64,000 bases of DNA from an uncultured Bacteroidaceae bacterium (GTDB lineage Bacteria; Bacteroidota; Bacteroidia; Bacteroidales; Bacteroidaceae). How positions within the stretch are numbered: position 1 is the stretch's first letter; every line of letters begins with the position of its first letter. The DNA is taken from assembly GCA_905233285.1 (NCBI GenBank), contig CAJODY010000002.1:1-64000 (forward strand), given 5' to 3'. Positions 17,468 to 26,704 of the stretch are shown here, piece after piece. The position numbers were made by a program, and so were the translations under genes. The notes under the pieces are model-generated. The model was not told where the DNA came from. It saw nothing but the letters and a program-made list of their open reading frames with translations, and did no database searches.

Positions 17468-17933
17468 GATGATATGGTTCGTTCTTTATTATCGTCATTG
17501 CCCTGTATAGCTGTTCGGTGAAGATGAGACGTATCATCTGATGCGAGAAAGTCATCTTCGACACACTGAGCATCTCTTGTTTCCTGTCATAAACGTCCTT
17601 TGCGAATCCGTACGGACCACCGATGACAAATACCAACCGCTTTCCTACGGTCTGCTGACGTTTCTCTATCCAGTCGGCAAAGTCCACGCTTCTCATTTCC
17701 CTACCTCTCTCGTCGAGCAGAACTACATAATCGCTGCTTTGCAACTGCTTCATTATCAGTTCTCCTTCGGCTTGTTTCTGTTGCTCCATGGAGAGCGACT
17801 TTGTATTCTTCAGTTCGGGTATAGTCACCATCTCAAAGGGTACGTAATGCGTCACCCTCTCTGCATAGTCACTGATAAGTGTCGTCAGTTCCTTACCCAC
17901 GGTCTTGCCTACAACAAGCAGCGTTATCTTCAT
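17460..17933 (-). CDS. rlmH: 23S rRNA (pseudouridine1915-N3)-methyltransferase RlmH
   Basis: [63 protein letters not shown]. Confidence 0.95.
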   Translation of the reverse strand: [157 protein letters not shown]

Positions 17934-17939
17934 CTCCTT

Positions 17940-20150
17940 CTATCTCGAAATGTTTTTTATTCCCTTCACAGCCTTCAGCTTCTTTATCAGCTGCTCTATC
18001 TGCTTGTTGTCATCAATCATGACGGTCAGAGTACCCGAGAACAGTCCGTCCTCACTGCTCTGGATGCTTATACCTCGCATCGTGATGTTCTTCTCCTTGT
18101 TGATGACCGACGTCAGGTTGTTTACTATGCCGATATCATCGTTTCCCACAACATGCAGTATTACGGCATACTGGCTGCTTCCCTTACCAGCCCATTGTGC
18201 TCGGATTACCCTGTAGCTCATTCTCTCTTTCAGCCTCTCGGCATTCGGACAGTTAGTGCGGTGTATCTTAATACCTCGGTTTATCGTCACAAATCCGAAT
18301 ACATCGTCGCCGTATATAGGGTTGCAGCACTTGGCAAGTGAATACTCCACACCCTTCACGCTGTTGTCGATGACCAGCACGTCGCCGCTGCTCTGAGCCA
18401 GTTCGTCAGTCACATTCCTTACAAATCCGTCGGCACTTCTGTTCTCCGTCGTGTATTGTGCAGGATTAGCTTCGCGGTCAGTCTGTTCCTTATATTTTTC
18501 TACTATATATCCGCTATCGATTACTCCGTCCGAGATGGCACGGTAGAAATCGTTCATCTGCTTGTATCCCAGCTTCTTCACCATCCTCATCATCGTACCC
18601 TCATCGGGTTCAATCTTGTGGTGCTTGAACTTCCTCTCCAGGTCTTCCTTGGCAAATGCAGCGTTCTTTGCTTCCTGCTCGTGCAGACTCTGTCTTATTT
18701 TATTCCTTGCCTTGGCGGTTACTGCAAAGTTGAGCCAGTCGCGTTTCGGAATCTGCTTGTTCGATGTCAGAATCTCCACCTGGTCGCCACTCTGCAGTCG
18801 GGTATATATCGGAACATTCTTTCCGTTTACCAGACCACCGATACATTTGCATCCTATATTCGTATGAATGTGGAATGCAAAGTCGAGCACCGTTGCTCCC
18901 TTCTGCAGTTTGAATAGGTCGCCTTTCGGAGTGAATACAAACACCTCGTCAGAGTATAAATCAACCTTAAACTGATTGATTAACTGTTCGTCGCTTGTAG
19001 TCTGATTTTCAAGTGCTGAACGTACATCTTTCAGCCATTCCTCCAACTTAGTTCCGGAGTCCTTTACACCCTTATATCTCCAGTGGGCTGCAAGTCCTCG
19101 TTCTGCCACTTCGTCCATCCTCTCCGTACGGATTTGCACCTCTACCCACTTACCTTCCGGACCCATCACCGTGATGTGCAGACTCTCATATCCGTTCGAT
19201 TTCGGCACACTCAGCCAGTCCCTCATTCGTTTCGGGTTAGGGCGGTACATATCAGTCACGATTGAGAACACCTGCCAGCATTCCAGCTTCTCATTTTCCT
19301 TCTTGCTGTCCAGAATCACACGGATGGCAAACAAATCGTATATGCCTTCAAACTGACACTTCTGCTTCTGCATCTTCTGCCATATCGAGTGTATGCTCTT
19401 AGTTCTGCACTTTATGTGGAAATGCAGGTTGGCAGCCTTCAGTTTTTCCTCTATCGGCCCGATGAAATTGGCTATATACCTGTCTCTCGAAGCACGTGTC
19501 TCGTTCAGCTTCTCCTTAATCATGTAATAGACGTCGGGCTTCAGATACTTCAGGCTCAAGTCCTCCAGTTCCCTCTTTATCAGGTACAGACCCAGCTTAT
19601 GAGCCAGTGGGGCATACAGCACACTAGCCTCGTTAGCCACCTTCCGGCGTTCCTCCTCCGTGCCCTTATTCTTTATCTGCCGCATCAGGTTCACCCTGTT
19701 GGCAATGATGATGAAGATGACACGCATGTCCTCGGCAAACGAAAGGATGAGGTCGCGGAAATTCTCCGTCTCCACCACCGGTGTCTTCTGGTATATCTCG
19801 TTCACCTTGTTCAGTCCGGCTACGATGCTTGCCACCTCCTGACCGAACACACGTTTCACCTTCTCCTTGTCCTTCTCCACATAGTTATGAATCATCACAG
19901 CCAACAGACTGGCACGGTTCAGTCCTATCTCCTCAGCCAGTATTACAGCCGTCTGCAAGTCGAAGAGTAGGGGATGCAGCCCGAAAGCGTCGCGTTGCAG
20001 CTGTCCCCTCTCCGCAGCCTGCTGCAGCAGAGTCCTCACGTTGTTCAGGTCTTCAGCCTGAAACGTGTCCTCTGCAATAGATTGCAGACGTTTGAATTCC
20101 TCCCTCAGCAGTTGCTGTTCAGCCGTAGTCAGTCCTGTGCTATTATTCAT
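17940..20150 (-). CDS. RelA/SpoT family (p)ppGpp synthetase/hydrolase
   Basis: HD, synthetase (YDLFAIRVIL...YRPNPKRMRDWLSVPKSNGYESLHITV), TGS and ACT domains; start trimmed to MNNSTGL. Confidence 0.95.
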   Translation of the reverse strand: MNNSTGLTTAEQQLLREEFKRLQSIAEDTFQAEDLNNVRTLLQQAAERGQLQRDAFGLHPLLFDLQTAVILAEEIGLNRASLLAVMIHNYVEKDKEKVKRVFGQEVASIVAGLNKVNEIYQKTPVVETENFRDLILSFAEDMRVIFIIIANRVNLMRQIKNKGTEEERRKVANEASVLYAPLAHKLGLYLIKRELEDLSLKYLKPDVYYMIKEKLNETRASRDRYIANFIGPIEEKLKAANLHFHIKCRTKSIHSIWQKMQKQKCQFEGIYDLFAIRVILDSKKENEKLECWQVFSIVTDMYRPNPKRMRDWLSVPKSNGYESLHITVMGPEGKWVEVQIRTERMDEVAERGLAAHWRYKGVKDSGTKLEEWLKDVRSALENQTTSDEQLINQFKVDLYSDEVFVFTPKGDLFKLQKGATVLDFAFHIHTNIGCKCIGGLVNGKNVPIYTRLQSGDQVEILTSNKQIPKRDWLNFAVTAKARNKIRQSLHEQEAKNAAFAKEDLERKFKHHKIEPDEGTMMRMVKKLGYKQMNDFYRAISDGVIDSGYIVEKYKEQTDREANPAQYTTENRSADGFVRNVTDELAQSSGDVLVIDNSVKGVEYSLAKCCNPIYGDDVFGFVTINRGIKIHRTNCPNAERLKERMSYRVIRAQWAGKGSSQYAVILHVVGNDDIGIVNNLTSVINKEKNITMRGISIQSSEDGLFSGTLTVMIDDNKQIEQLIKKLKAVKGIKNISR

Positions 20151-20248
20151 GTTGCAATAATTTTGCGCAAAAATACCAAATAATTCCCAATTCCCAATTC
20201 CCAATTCCTAATTAATTGCTAACTTTGCACGAAATTTTAATATCTATT

Positions 20249-21448
20249 ATGCCTAAAATCTCTATTCGTGGCACAGAAATGCCCTCATCGCCTATCCGAA
20301 AGCTGGCTCCGCTGGCTGAGGCTGCAAAGCGTCGCGGCGTTCATGTTTACCACCTCAATATCGGACAGCCCGACCTGCCCACACCTCAAGTAGCCATCGA
20401 TGCAATCAAGAACATCGACCGCAAGGTGCTCGAATACAGTCCTTCGCAGGGCTATCGTTCCTATCGCGAAAAACTGGTTCACTACTACGCCAAATACGAT
20501 ATCAACCTCACAGCCGACGACATCATCATCACTTCCGGTGGTTCCGAGGCAGTGCTCTTCTCGTTCCTTGCATGTCTCAATCCGGGTGACGAGATTATCG
20601 TACCCGAACCGGCATACGCCAACTACATGGCATTTGCCATATCTGCCGGAGCCGTCATCCGCACCATAGCTACTACCATCGAGGAAGGATTCTCATTGCC
20701 GAAGGTGGAGAAGTTCGAGGAGCTCATCAACGAGCGTACCCGTGCCATCCTCATCTGCAATCCGAACAACCCTACGGGCTATCTCTATACACGTCGTGAA
20801 ATGAATCAGATTCGCGACCTCGTCAAGAAGTACGACCTCTACCTCTTCTCCGACGAAGTATATCGCGAATTCATCTATACCGGTTCGCCCTACATCTCGG
20901 CTTGCCATCTTGAAGGCATCGAGCAGAACGTAGTGCTCATCGACTCCGTCAGCAAGCGCTACTCCGAGTGTGGTATCCGCATCGGAGCACTCATCACCAA
21001 GAACCCCGAAATCCGTAAGGCAGTGATGAAATTCTGTCAGGCTCGACTCTCTCCGCCACTCATCGGACAGATAGCAGCCGAAGCCAGTCTCGACGCCCCG
21101 GAGGAATACACACGCGAAGTCTATGACGAATACGTAGAGCGACGCAAATGCCTCATCGATGGACTCAACCGCATCCCCGGAGTCTATTCTCCAATCCCTA
21201 TGGGAGCATTCTACACCGTAGCGAAACTGCCCGTTGACGACTGCGAGAAATTCTGTGCCTGGTGTCTCGAAAGCTTCAACTACGAAGGCGAGACAGTCAT
21301 GATGGCACCGGCATCCGGATTCTATACAACCCCTGGAGCGGGCAAGAACGAAGTGCGTATAGCCTACGTACTCAAGAAGGAAGACCTCGTCCGTGCCCTC
21401 TTCGTACTCCGTAAGGCACTAGAGGCATATCCTGGCAGAACAGAATGA
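20249..21448 (+). CDS. Pyridoxal phosphate-dependent class I/II aminotransferase
   Basis: NIGQPDLPTPQ, ITSGGSEAVLFSF, CNPNNPTGYLYTRRE, SVSKRYSECGIRIG. Confidence 0.9.
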   Translation: MPKISIRGTEMPSSPIRKLAPLAEAAKRRGVHVYHLNIGQPDLPTPQVAIDAIKNIDRKVLEYSPSQGYRSYREKLVHYYAKYDINLTADDIIITSGGSEAVLFSFLACLNPGDEIIVPEPAYANYMAFAISAGAVIRTIATTIEEGFSLPKVEKFEELINERTRAILICNPNNPTGYLYTRREMNQIRDLVKKYDLYLFSDEVYREFIYTGSPYISACHLEGIEQNVVLIDSVSKRYSECGIRIGALITKNPEIRKAVMKFCQARLSPPLIGQIAAEASLDAPEEYTREVYDEYVERRKCLIDGLNRIPGVYSPIPMGAFYTVAKLPVDDCEKFCAWCLESFNYEGETVMMAPASGFYTTPGAGKNEVRIAYVLKKEDLVRALFVLRKALEAYPGRTE

Positions 21449-22692
21449 AATTCGATATATTCATAGCACGGAAACTATATTCAGATGACAGTGAGGGCGG
21501 GAAGAGATTTTCTCGCCCTGCTGTTCGCATAGCCCTTGCAGGCATAGCCATCGGTATAGCCGTCATGATTATATCCCTCTCCGTCGTACTTGGATTCAAA
21601 CGCGAGGTAGCCAACAAAGTCACAGGCTTTGCCTCCCACGTCCAGCTCCTTTCCCTTTCCTACGACTCCAACCGTCAGATGCTGCCAGTCATCACCGGCG
21701 ACAGCCTCCTCAGCGTCGTCCGCAGCTTTCCAGATGTTGACCACGTCCAGTCCTTCGCACTGAAGATGGGACTGCTCAAGACCTCCTCCGACTTCTGCGG
21801 CATCACCTTCAAGGGCCTGCCTGCCGACTACGACACCACATTCCTCCATCAGTCGCTCGTCAGCGGTTCCATGCCGCGTCCTTCTGCCGACGGCATACCG
21901 CAGCTCCTGCTGTCGCAGACCACAGCCCGCAAGCTCCAGCTCCGTCAGGGCGACCGCGTCTTTGCCTACTTCCTCTCCAACGAGTCGATGCGTGCCCGGC
22001 GCTTCACCGTCTGCGGCATCTTCCAGACCAACATGACCGAATACGACTCCAACTACGCCATCACCGACCTCGCCACCGTGCAGCGTCTCAACGGATGGTC
22101 GGCAGACGAGACGAGCGGTTATGAAATCACCGTTCGCGACTTCTCTCGGGTCAACGATGTAGCCTTCGACATGGCACTTTCCATCAACAACCGTCCCGAC
22201 CATCGTGGCGTATCCTACGGCGTATTCAGCATTCGCGAACTCGCACCACACACCTTCTCGTGGCTTGCTGTGCTCGACATGAACGTCGTCATGATTATCA
22301 TTCTGATGATATGCGTCAGCATCTTCACCATCGTCAGCGGACTCCTCATCATCATGCTCGACAAGATAAACATGATAGGCACACTCAAATCGCTCGGAGC
22401 CACCGACTTCACCATCCGACGCATCTTCATCTCCTTCTCCGTCATGCTCGTAGGCAAGGGACTCATCATCGGCAACGTAGCTGGACTCCTCCTCTGCTAC
22501 CTCCAGCACTGGTTCCATCTCGTTTCCCTTGATGCGTCCGTCTATTACATCTCCTACGTACCCATACAGCTCAACTATCCCTACATACTCCTGCTCAACC
22601 TTCTCACCATACTCATCACCTCGCTCGTCATCATAGGCTCGTCCCACCTCATAAGTGTGTCAAACCCCACAAAAACCATGCGCTATGAGTAA
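21445..22692 (+). CDS. LolC/LolE-like FtsX-family ABC transporter permease
   Basis: N-terminal FDIFIARKLYSDDSEGGKRFSRPAVRIALAGIAIGIAVMIISLSVVLGFKREV; C-terminal FtsX: IVSGLLIIMLDKINMIGTLKSLGATDFTIRRIFI. Confidence 0.9.
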   Translation: MKFDIFIARKLYSDDSEGGKRFSRPAVRIALAGIAIGIAVMIISLSVVLGFKREVANKVTGFASHVQLLSLSYDSNRQMLPVITGDSLLSVVRSFPDVDHVQSFALKMGLLKTSSDFCGITFKGLPADYDTTFLHQSLVSGSMPRPSADGIPQLLLSQTTARKLQLRQGDRVFAYFLSNESMRARRFTVCGIFQTNMTEYDSNYAITDLATVQRLNGWSADETSGYEITVRDFSRVNDVAFDMALSINNRPDHRGVSYGVFSIRELAPHTFSWLAVLDMNVVMIIILMICVSIFTIVSGLLIIMLDKINMIGTLKSLGATDFTIRRIFISFSVMLVGKGLIIGNVAGLLLCYLQHWFHLVSLDASVYYISYVPIQLNYPYILLLNLLTILITSLVIIGSSHLISVSNPTKTMRYE

Positions 22693-23539
22693 CCCACAGT
22701 CCATAAGCAGCCGGCAGTCCTCGCCCGTAAGCTTTCTGTCCCGTCCTCGCGACGCACACAAAGGCACCATGGGTCATGCCCTGCTCATCGCGGGTCGTCG
22801 GGCCATGGCAGGTGCAGCCATACTGGCATCGCGTGCATGCCTGCGCAGCGGGGTAGGGAAGCTGACCGTAGCCACCCCCTCCTTCAACATACCCATACTT
22901 CAGGTCGCCGTACCCGAAGCCATCATATCCCCGTCGGGCGACGACGCATTCACGCAGCCCCTCCCGACGGCACCTTACCAGGCAGTAGCCATCGGTCCCG
23001 GACTCGGCACCGCCCCCGCTACCGCCTCAGCCGTGCTCTCGCAGATAAAAGAGTGCCACAGCCCGATAGTCGTCGATGCCGATGCCATCAACATCCTGGC
23101 GCAGCATCCCGATGCACTCCCATCGCTGCCCTTCGACAGCATACTCACACCCCATATCGGAGAACTCACCCGGCTCATCGGACCTGCATCCTCAGCCGAC
23201 GAACGCCTCCGACTCACACTCGCGCTCGCCCAGCGCCTACACATATATATAATAATAAAAGGATCCGACACCACCATCTGCTGTCCCGACGGCACGACCC
23301 ACGTCAACACCACCGGCAATGCAGGCATGGCAACCGCAGGCAGCGGCGACGTGCTCACAGGCATACTGCTCGGACTGCTCACCCGAGGCTATACACCTCT
23401 CGACGCCTCACGTCTCGGAGTATTCCTCCACGGACTTTCCGGCGACCTCGCAGCCCAGCGTCTCGGCATGGAAAGCCTCATAGCCTCCGACATCATCGAC
23501 TTCCTGCCTTCGGCATTTCAGCAGATAAGTAAAGAATAA
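22685..23539 (+). CDS. nnrD: ADP-dependent NAD(P)H-hydrate dehydratase
   Basis: HKGTMGHALLIAGRRAMAGAAILASRACLRSGVGKLTV; NTTGNAGMATAGSGDVLTGILLGLL; starts inside end of previous gene. Confidence 0.9.
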   Translation: MSNPQSISSRQSSPVSFLSRPRDAHKGTMGHALLIAGRRAMAGAAILASRACLRSGVGKLTVATPSFNIPILQVAVPEAIISPSGDDAFTQPLPTAPYQAVAIGPGLGTAPATASAVLSQIKECHSPIVVDADAINILAQHPDALPSLPFDSILTPHIGELTRLIGPASSADERLRLTLALAQRLHIYIIIKGSDTTICCPDGTTHVNTTGNAGMATAGSGDVLTGILLGLLTRGYTPLDASRLGVFLHGLSGDLAAQRLGMESLIASDIIDFLPSAFQQISKE

Positions 23540-23573
23540 CCCCGATAGAACCAATAAATAAACACATTACAAT

Positions 23574-24629
23574 ATGAAAAAGTCAATCTTTTCCCTCCTG
23601 CTACTTTCAATGGTCAATGGTCAATGGTCAAAGGCCAACGCTCAAGTCAGCGACTTCCGTCCCGGAATAGTAGCCGACGGAGTGAACTACGCACTTCCAC
23701 GCACAGGCATCCGTGCCGACGTCACAGTACACAAAATCACCTACACCCCGGGCGAATTCTCCCGCTATGCAGAGCGCTACCTCCACATGCAGAACGTCCA
23801 GACCGAGGCGCAGACCTACTACGAAATCGGCAGCATCAACATCTACCAGTACGGCGAACCCGACACACTCAAATACTTCACCGTCAAGCTCAAGGACAAG
23901 ACCATCGCACCGCTCCTTCAGCTCACCGATGCCGGACTCATCGTTGCCATCAACACCAACGTACCGTCATCCACTCCTGCGGTGCCCCGACCCACTTCTA
24001 CCCGCAACCAGTTGAACGGTCGCCAGTACTTCACCTCCGAGATACTTGCAGCTGCGTCCTCTACCAAGATGGCCGAACTCGTGGCACAAGAGATAATGGA
24101 CATACGCGAAAGCAAAAACGCCATCCGTCGCGGACAGGTAGAATCCATGCCTAAGGACGGAGCATCCATGCGCATCATACTCGGCGAACTCGACCAGCAG
24201 GAAGCAGCACTGCTCCAGCTCTTCACCGGATGGCGCGACACCACCACCCACACCGAGTCCTACAGCATCATGCCCGATGCCGATATCCAGAAGACTGTCT
24301 TCTTCCGCTTCTCCTCCAAACTCGGACTCCTCGACGACGATGACGTAGCCGGTGCACCATACTACATCAGCATACGCGACCAGCACAGCGTGCCACTGCC
24401 CACCGAAGCAGAACTCAAGAAACGTAAAGTCGGAGGCATCGTCTATAACATGCCGAGCGTAGCCAACGTGAAGATATTCTCAGCCAAAGAGACCATCTAC
24501 GACCGCGACCTCCCATTCCCGCAGTTCGGCACACTCGACGTCCTTGCACCCACACTCTTCGGCAAAGACGCCACCACATCCGTTGTCTTCAATCCTGCCA
24601 CAGGAACCATCCAGCAGATAAACAAATGA
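23574..24629 (+). CDS. DUF4831 family exported protein
   Basis: Signal peptide MKKSIFSLLLLSMVNGQWSKANAQ; GVNYALPRTGIRADVTVHKITYTPGEFSRYAERYL. Confidence 0.8.
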   Translation: MKKSIFSLLLLSMVNGQWSKANAQVSDFRPGIVADGVNYALPRTGIRADVTVHKITYTPGEFSRYAERYLHMQNVQTEAQTYYEIGSINIYQYGEPDTLKYFTVKLKDKTIAPLLQLTDAGLIVAINTNVPSSTPAVPRPTSTRNQLNGRQYFTSEILAAASSTKMAELVAQEIMDIRESKNAIRRGQVESMPKDGASMRIILGELDQQEAALLQLFTGWRDTTTHTESYSIMPDADIQKTVFFRFSSKLGLLDDDDVAGAPYYISIRDQHSVPLPTEAELKKRKVGGIVYNMPSVANVKIFSAKETIYDRDLPFPQFGTLDVLAPTLFGKDATTSVVFNPATGTIQQINK

Positions 24630-25738
24630 ACTACAAAATACAGAACACCCAATCCGGCACCCTCTGCCGCTACTCCCACTTCTCTCCCGAAGGCGGGCTG
24701 GCAGAAGTCCATGCCATGATTACAGTCGAGGGTAGGGAAGACAGCTTCTCCGGTCAGTGCAGCCGTCTGCTCTCAGCCGTCCGCGAGCTCGAGGCCCAGC
24801 CCCTGATGCAGGGCATGCAGCTCGTGATGCGCCGCTTCTTCCTTTCCGACGCCATCAACCAGGCATCAGCCATCGACGACCCACGTCCCTGCACCACATC
24901 CTTCATCGGACAGTCGCCCCTCGACGGCAGCAAAATAGCAGCGTGGTACTACTACGTAGGTCCGCAGGCACAGGTGACCTCCCGTGCCGACACCACCATC
25001 GTCAGCCATGCAGGCCGCAAACACATCTGGAGCCACGCGCAGCTCTCCACAGCCGAGACATCCTACGACCAGGCACATAGCATCATCTCCCACTACGAGA
25101 CCTTCCTCGGCACCCACGGAGCCACCATGGAGCGCAACTGCATACGCACCTGGTTCTTCGTCAAAGATGTCGATACCCAATACCGCGGACTCGTGCTCGC
25201 GCGTCGCGAACTCTTCGAGCGCATGGGCATGAACTCCCAGACCCACTACATCGCATCCACAGGCATCGGCGGTTGTCCCATCCAGCCCGCCTCCCTCGTC
25301 CAGATGGAGAGCTACGCCATAACCCCCAAAGCCACGCAGCGCTACCTCTACGCACCTACCCACCTCAACCGCACCTACGAATACGGAGTCACCTTCGAGC
25401 GCGGCGTAGTCCTCGACCTCGACGACCGCCACGTATGCTACATCTCCGGCACCGCCTCCATCGACAACCACGGTAAGGTAGTCCACGTAGGCGACGTGAA
25501 CGCCCAGGCTCACCGCATGTGGGAAAACGTAGAGACCCTCCTCCTCGAAGGCGGCATGACCTACGACGACGTCGTCCAGATGATCGTCTATCTGCGCGAC
25601 CCTGCCGACTACCCACTCGTCAAGCGCCTCTACGACGAGCGCTTCCCCTCCACACCCCGAGTAATAACCCTCGCTCCCGTTTGCCGTCCCACATGGCTCG
25701 TCGAAATGGAAGTGATAGCAGTAAGAAAAAATGGCTAG
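24626..25738 (+). CDS. RidA/YjgF-like family protein (extended, ~370 aa)
   Basis: C-terminal RidA-like YISGTASIDNHGKVVHVGDVNAQAHRMWENVETLLLEGGMTYDDVVQMIVYLRDPADYPLVKRLYDERFP. Confidence 0.75.
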   Translation: MNYKIQNTQSGTLCRYSHFSPEGGLAEVHAMITVEGREDSFSGQCSRLLSAVRELEAQPLMQGMQLVMRRFFLSDAINQASAIDDPRPCTTSFIGQSPLDGSKIAAWYYYVGPQAQVTSRADTTIVSHAGRKHIWSHAQLSTAETSYDQAHSIISHYETFLGTHGATMERNCIRTWFFVKDVDTQYRGLVLARRELFERMGMNSQTHYIASTGIGGCPIQPASLVQMESYAITPKATQRYLYAPTHLNRTYEYGVTFERGVVLDLDDRHVCYISGTASIDNHGKVVHVGDVNAQAHRMWENVETLLLEGGMTYDDVVQMIVYLRDPADYPLVKRLYDERFPSTPRVITLAPVCRPTWLVEMEVIAVRKNG

Positions 25739-25940
25739 CGACGACGAAATACTATACGCCATAATGAATGGCATCTCCTTCTCCGGAGCAAAACGCGAGA
25801 AGCGTGAAGACCCCAACAAAGTAAAGACCAAAGCTCGCGGAAAACAATACCACACCGGAGCCCACGGCTCTGGTGCAGCCAAACATAAGGCCGAAATACG
25901 CCAGAACGTGAAGAACCGTGCCTCGCAAAGGAAAAAGTAG
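25731..25940 (+). CDS. Small basic hypothetical protein (69 aa)
   Basis: Overlaps end of RidA-like gene; K/R-rich C-terminus; stop just before an 84-bp repeat. Confidence 0.5.
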   Translation: MASDDEILYAIMNGISFSGAKREKREDPNKVKTKARGKQYHTGAHGSGAAKHKAEIRQNVKNRASQRKK

Positions 25941-25956
25941 CTTTCCGATATTGTTA

Positions 25957-26040
25957 AAAGTTCTCTCCTAAGCGTTGGATGTTTCATGAGGGCTAAGCGA
26001 TAAGTTCGTGACGGCTAAACGATAAGTTCAGTTCAGCGCT
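25957..26040 (-). repeat. 84-bp dispersed repeat, copy 2 (inverted relative to 4977-5060)
   Basis: Ungapped alignment of reverse complement to 4977-5060, about 71/84 identical. Confidence 0.9.
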
Positions 26041-26076
26041 TTGAAAAACTTAATAATCTAATAACAAATAAATGGT

Positions 26077-26616
26077 ATGAAAAAGACTGTATTGATTTTT
26101 GTGGCGCTCATGGCGATAGGTATGGGTGCATACGCTCAGAAGGGCATGAAAGCAAAGAAGGTATTGGTGACTTATTTCTCAGCAACGGGAGTGACGAAGG
26201 CTGTGGCTCAGCAGCTGGCTGAGGTGGCTGATGCGGATTTGTATGAGATTACTCCGGTGCAGCTTTATACGGCGGATGACCTGGACTGGAGGAATAAGCA
26301 GAGCCGAAGCAGCGTGGAGATGAAGGATAAGGGTTCACGTCCTGCTATAAAGGGCTCGGTGAAGAATATGCAGGGGTATGAGACTGTGTATATCGGTTTC
26401 CCTATATGGTGGAATACATGCCCTAGGATTATAAATACTTTTATTGAGGCTCACGACCTGAAAGGGAAGGCTGTAATCCCGTTTGCCACTTCGGGCAGCA
26501 GTTCTATCAGCAATTCTTGCTCTGACCTGAAGCGGACTTATCCGAATATCGACTGGAAGGAGGGTAAGCTGCTGAATGGCGCTACGAAGCAGGATTTGGA
26601 AAAGTGGGTTAAGTAA
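26077..26616 (+). CDS. Flavodoxin family protein with signal peptide
   Basis: KKVLVTYFSATGVTKAVAQQLAEVADADLYEITP; YETVYIGFPIWWNTCPRIINTFIE. Confidence 0.9.
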   Translation: MKKTVLIFVALMAIGMGAYAQKGMKAKKVLVTYFSATGVTKAVAQQLAEVADADLYEITPVQLYTADDLDWRNKQSRSSVEMKDKGSRPAIKGSVKNMQGYETVYIGFPIWWNTCPRIINTFIEAHDLKGKAVIPFATSGSSSISNSCSDLKRTYPNIDWKEGKLLNGATKQDLEKWVK

Positions 26617-26618
26617 GG

Positions 26619-26660
26619 TTTACCGTTTACTGTTTACCGTTTACTGTTTACTGTTTACTG
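26619..26660. repeat. Interspersed GTTTACCGTTTACTG-type repeat
   Basis: gtttaccgtttactgtttaccgtttactgtttactgtttact. Confidence 0.9.
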
Positions 26661-26704
26661 CTTACGGGTTAAGGACTTACATCTTACATCTGACTTCTGA
26701 CTTC

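Noticed and set aside
21481-22647. 388-aa ORF antisense to the LolC/E-like permease
   Set aside because: Acidic shadow ORF (repeated VDDGE-type residues) with no family resemblance; permease is well supported.
24866-25987. 373-aa ORF antisense to the RidA-like gene
   Set aside because: Shadow ORF in a high-GC codon-biased region; no recognisable motifs.
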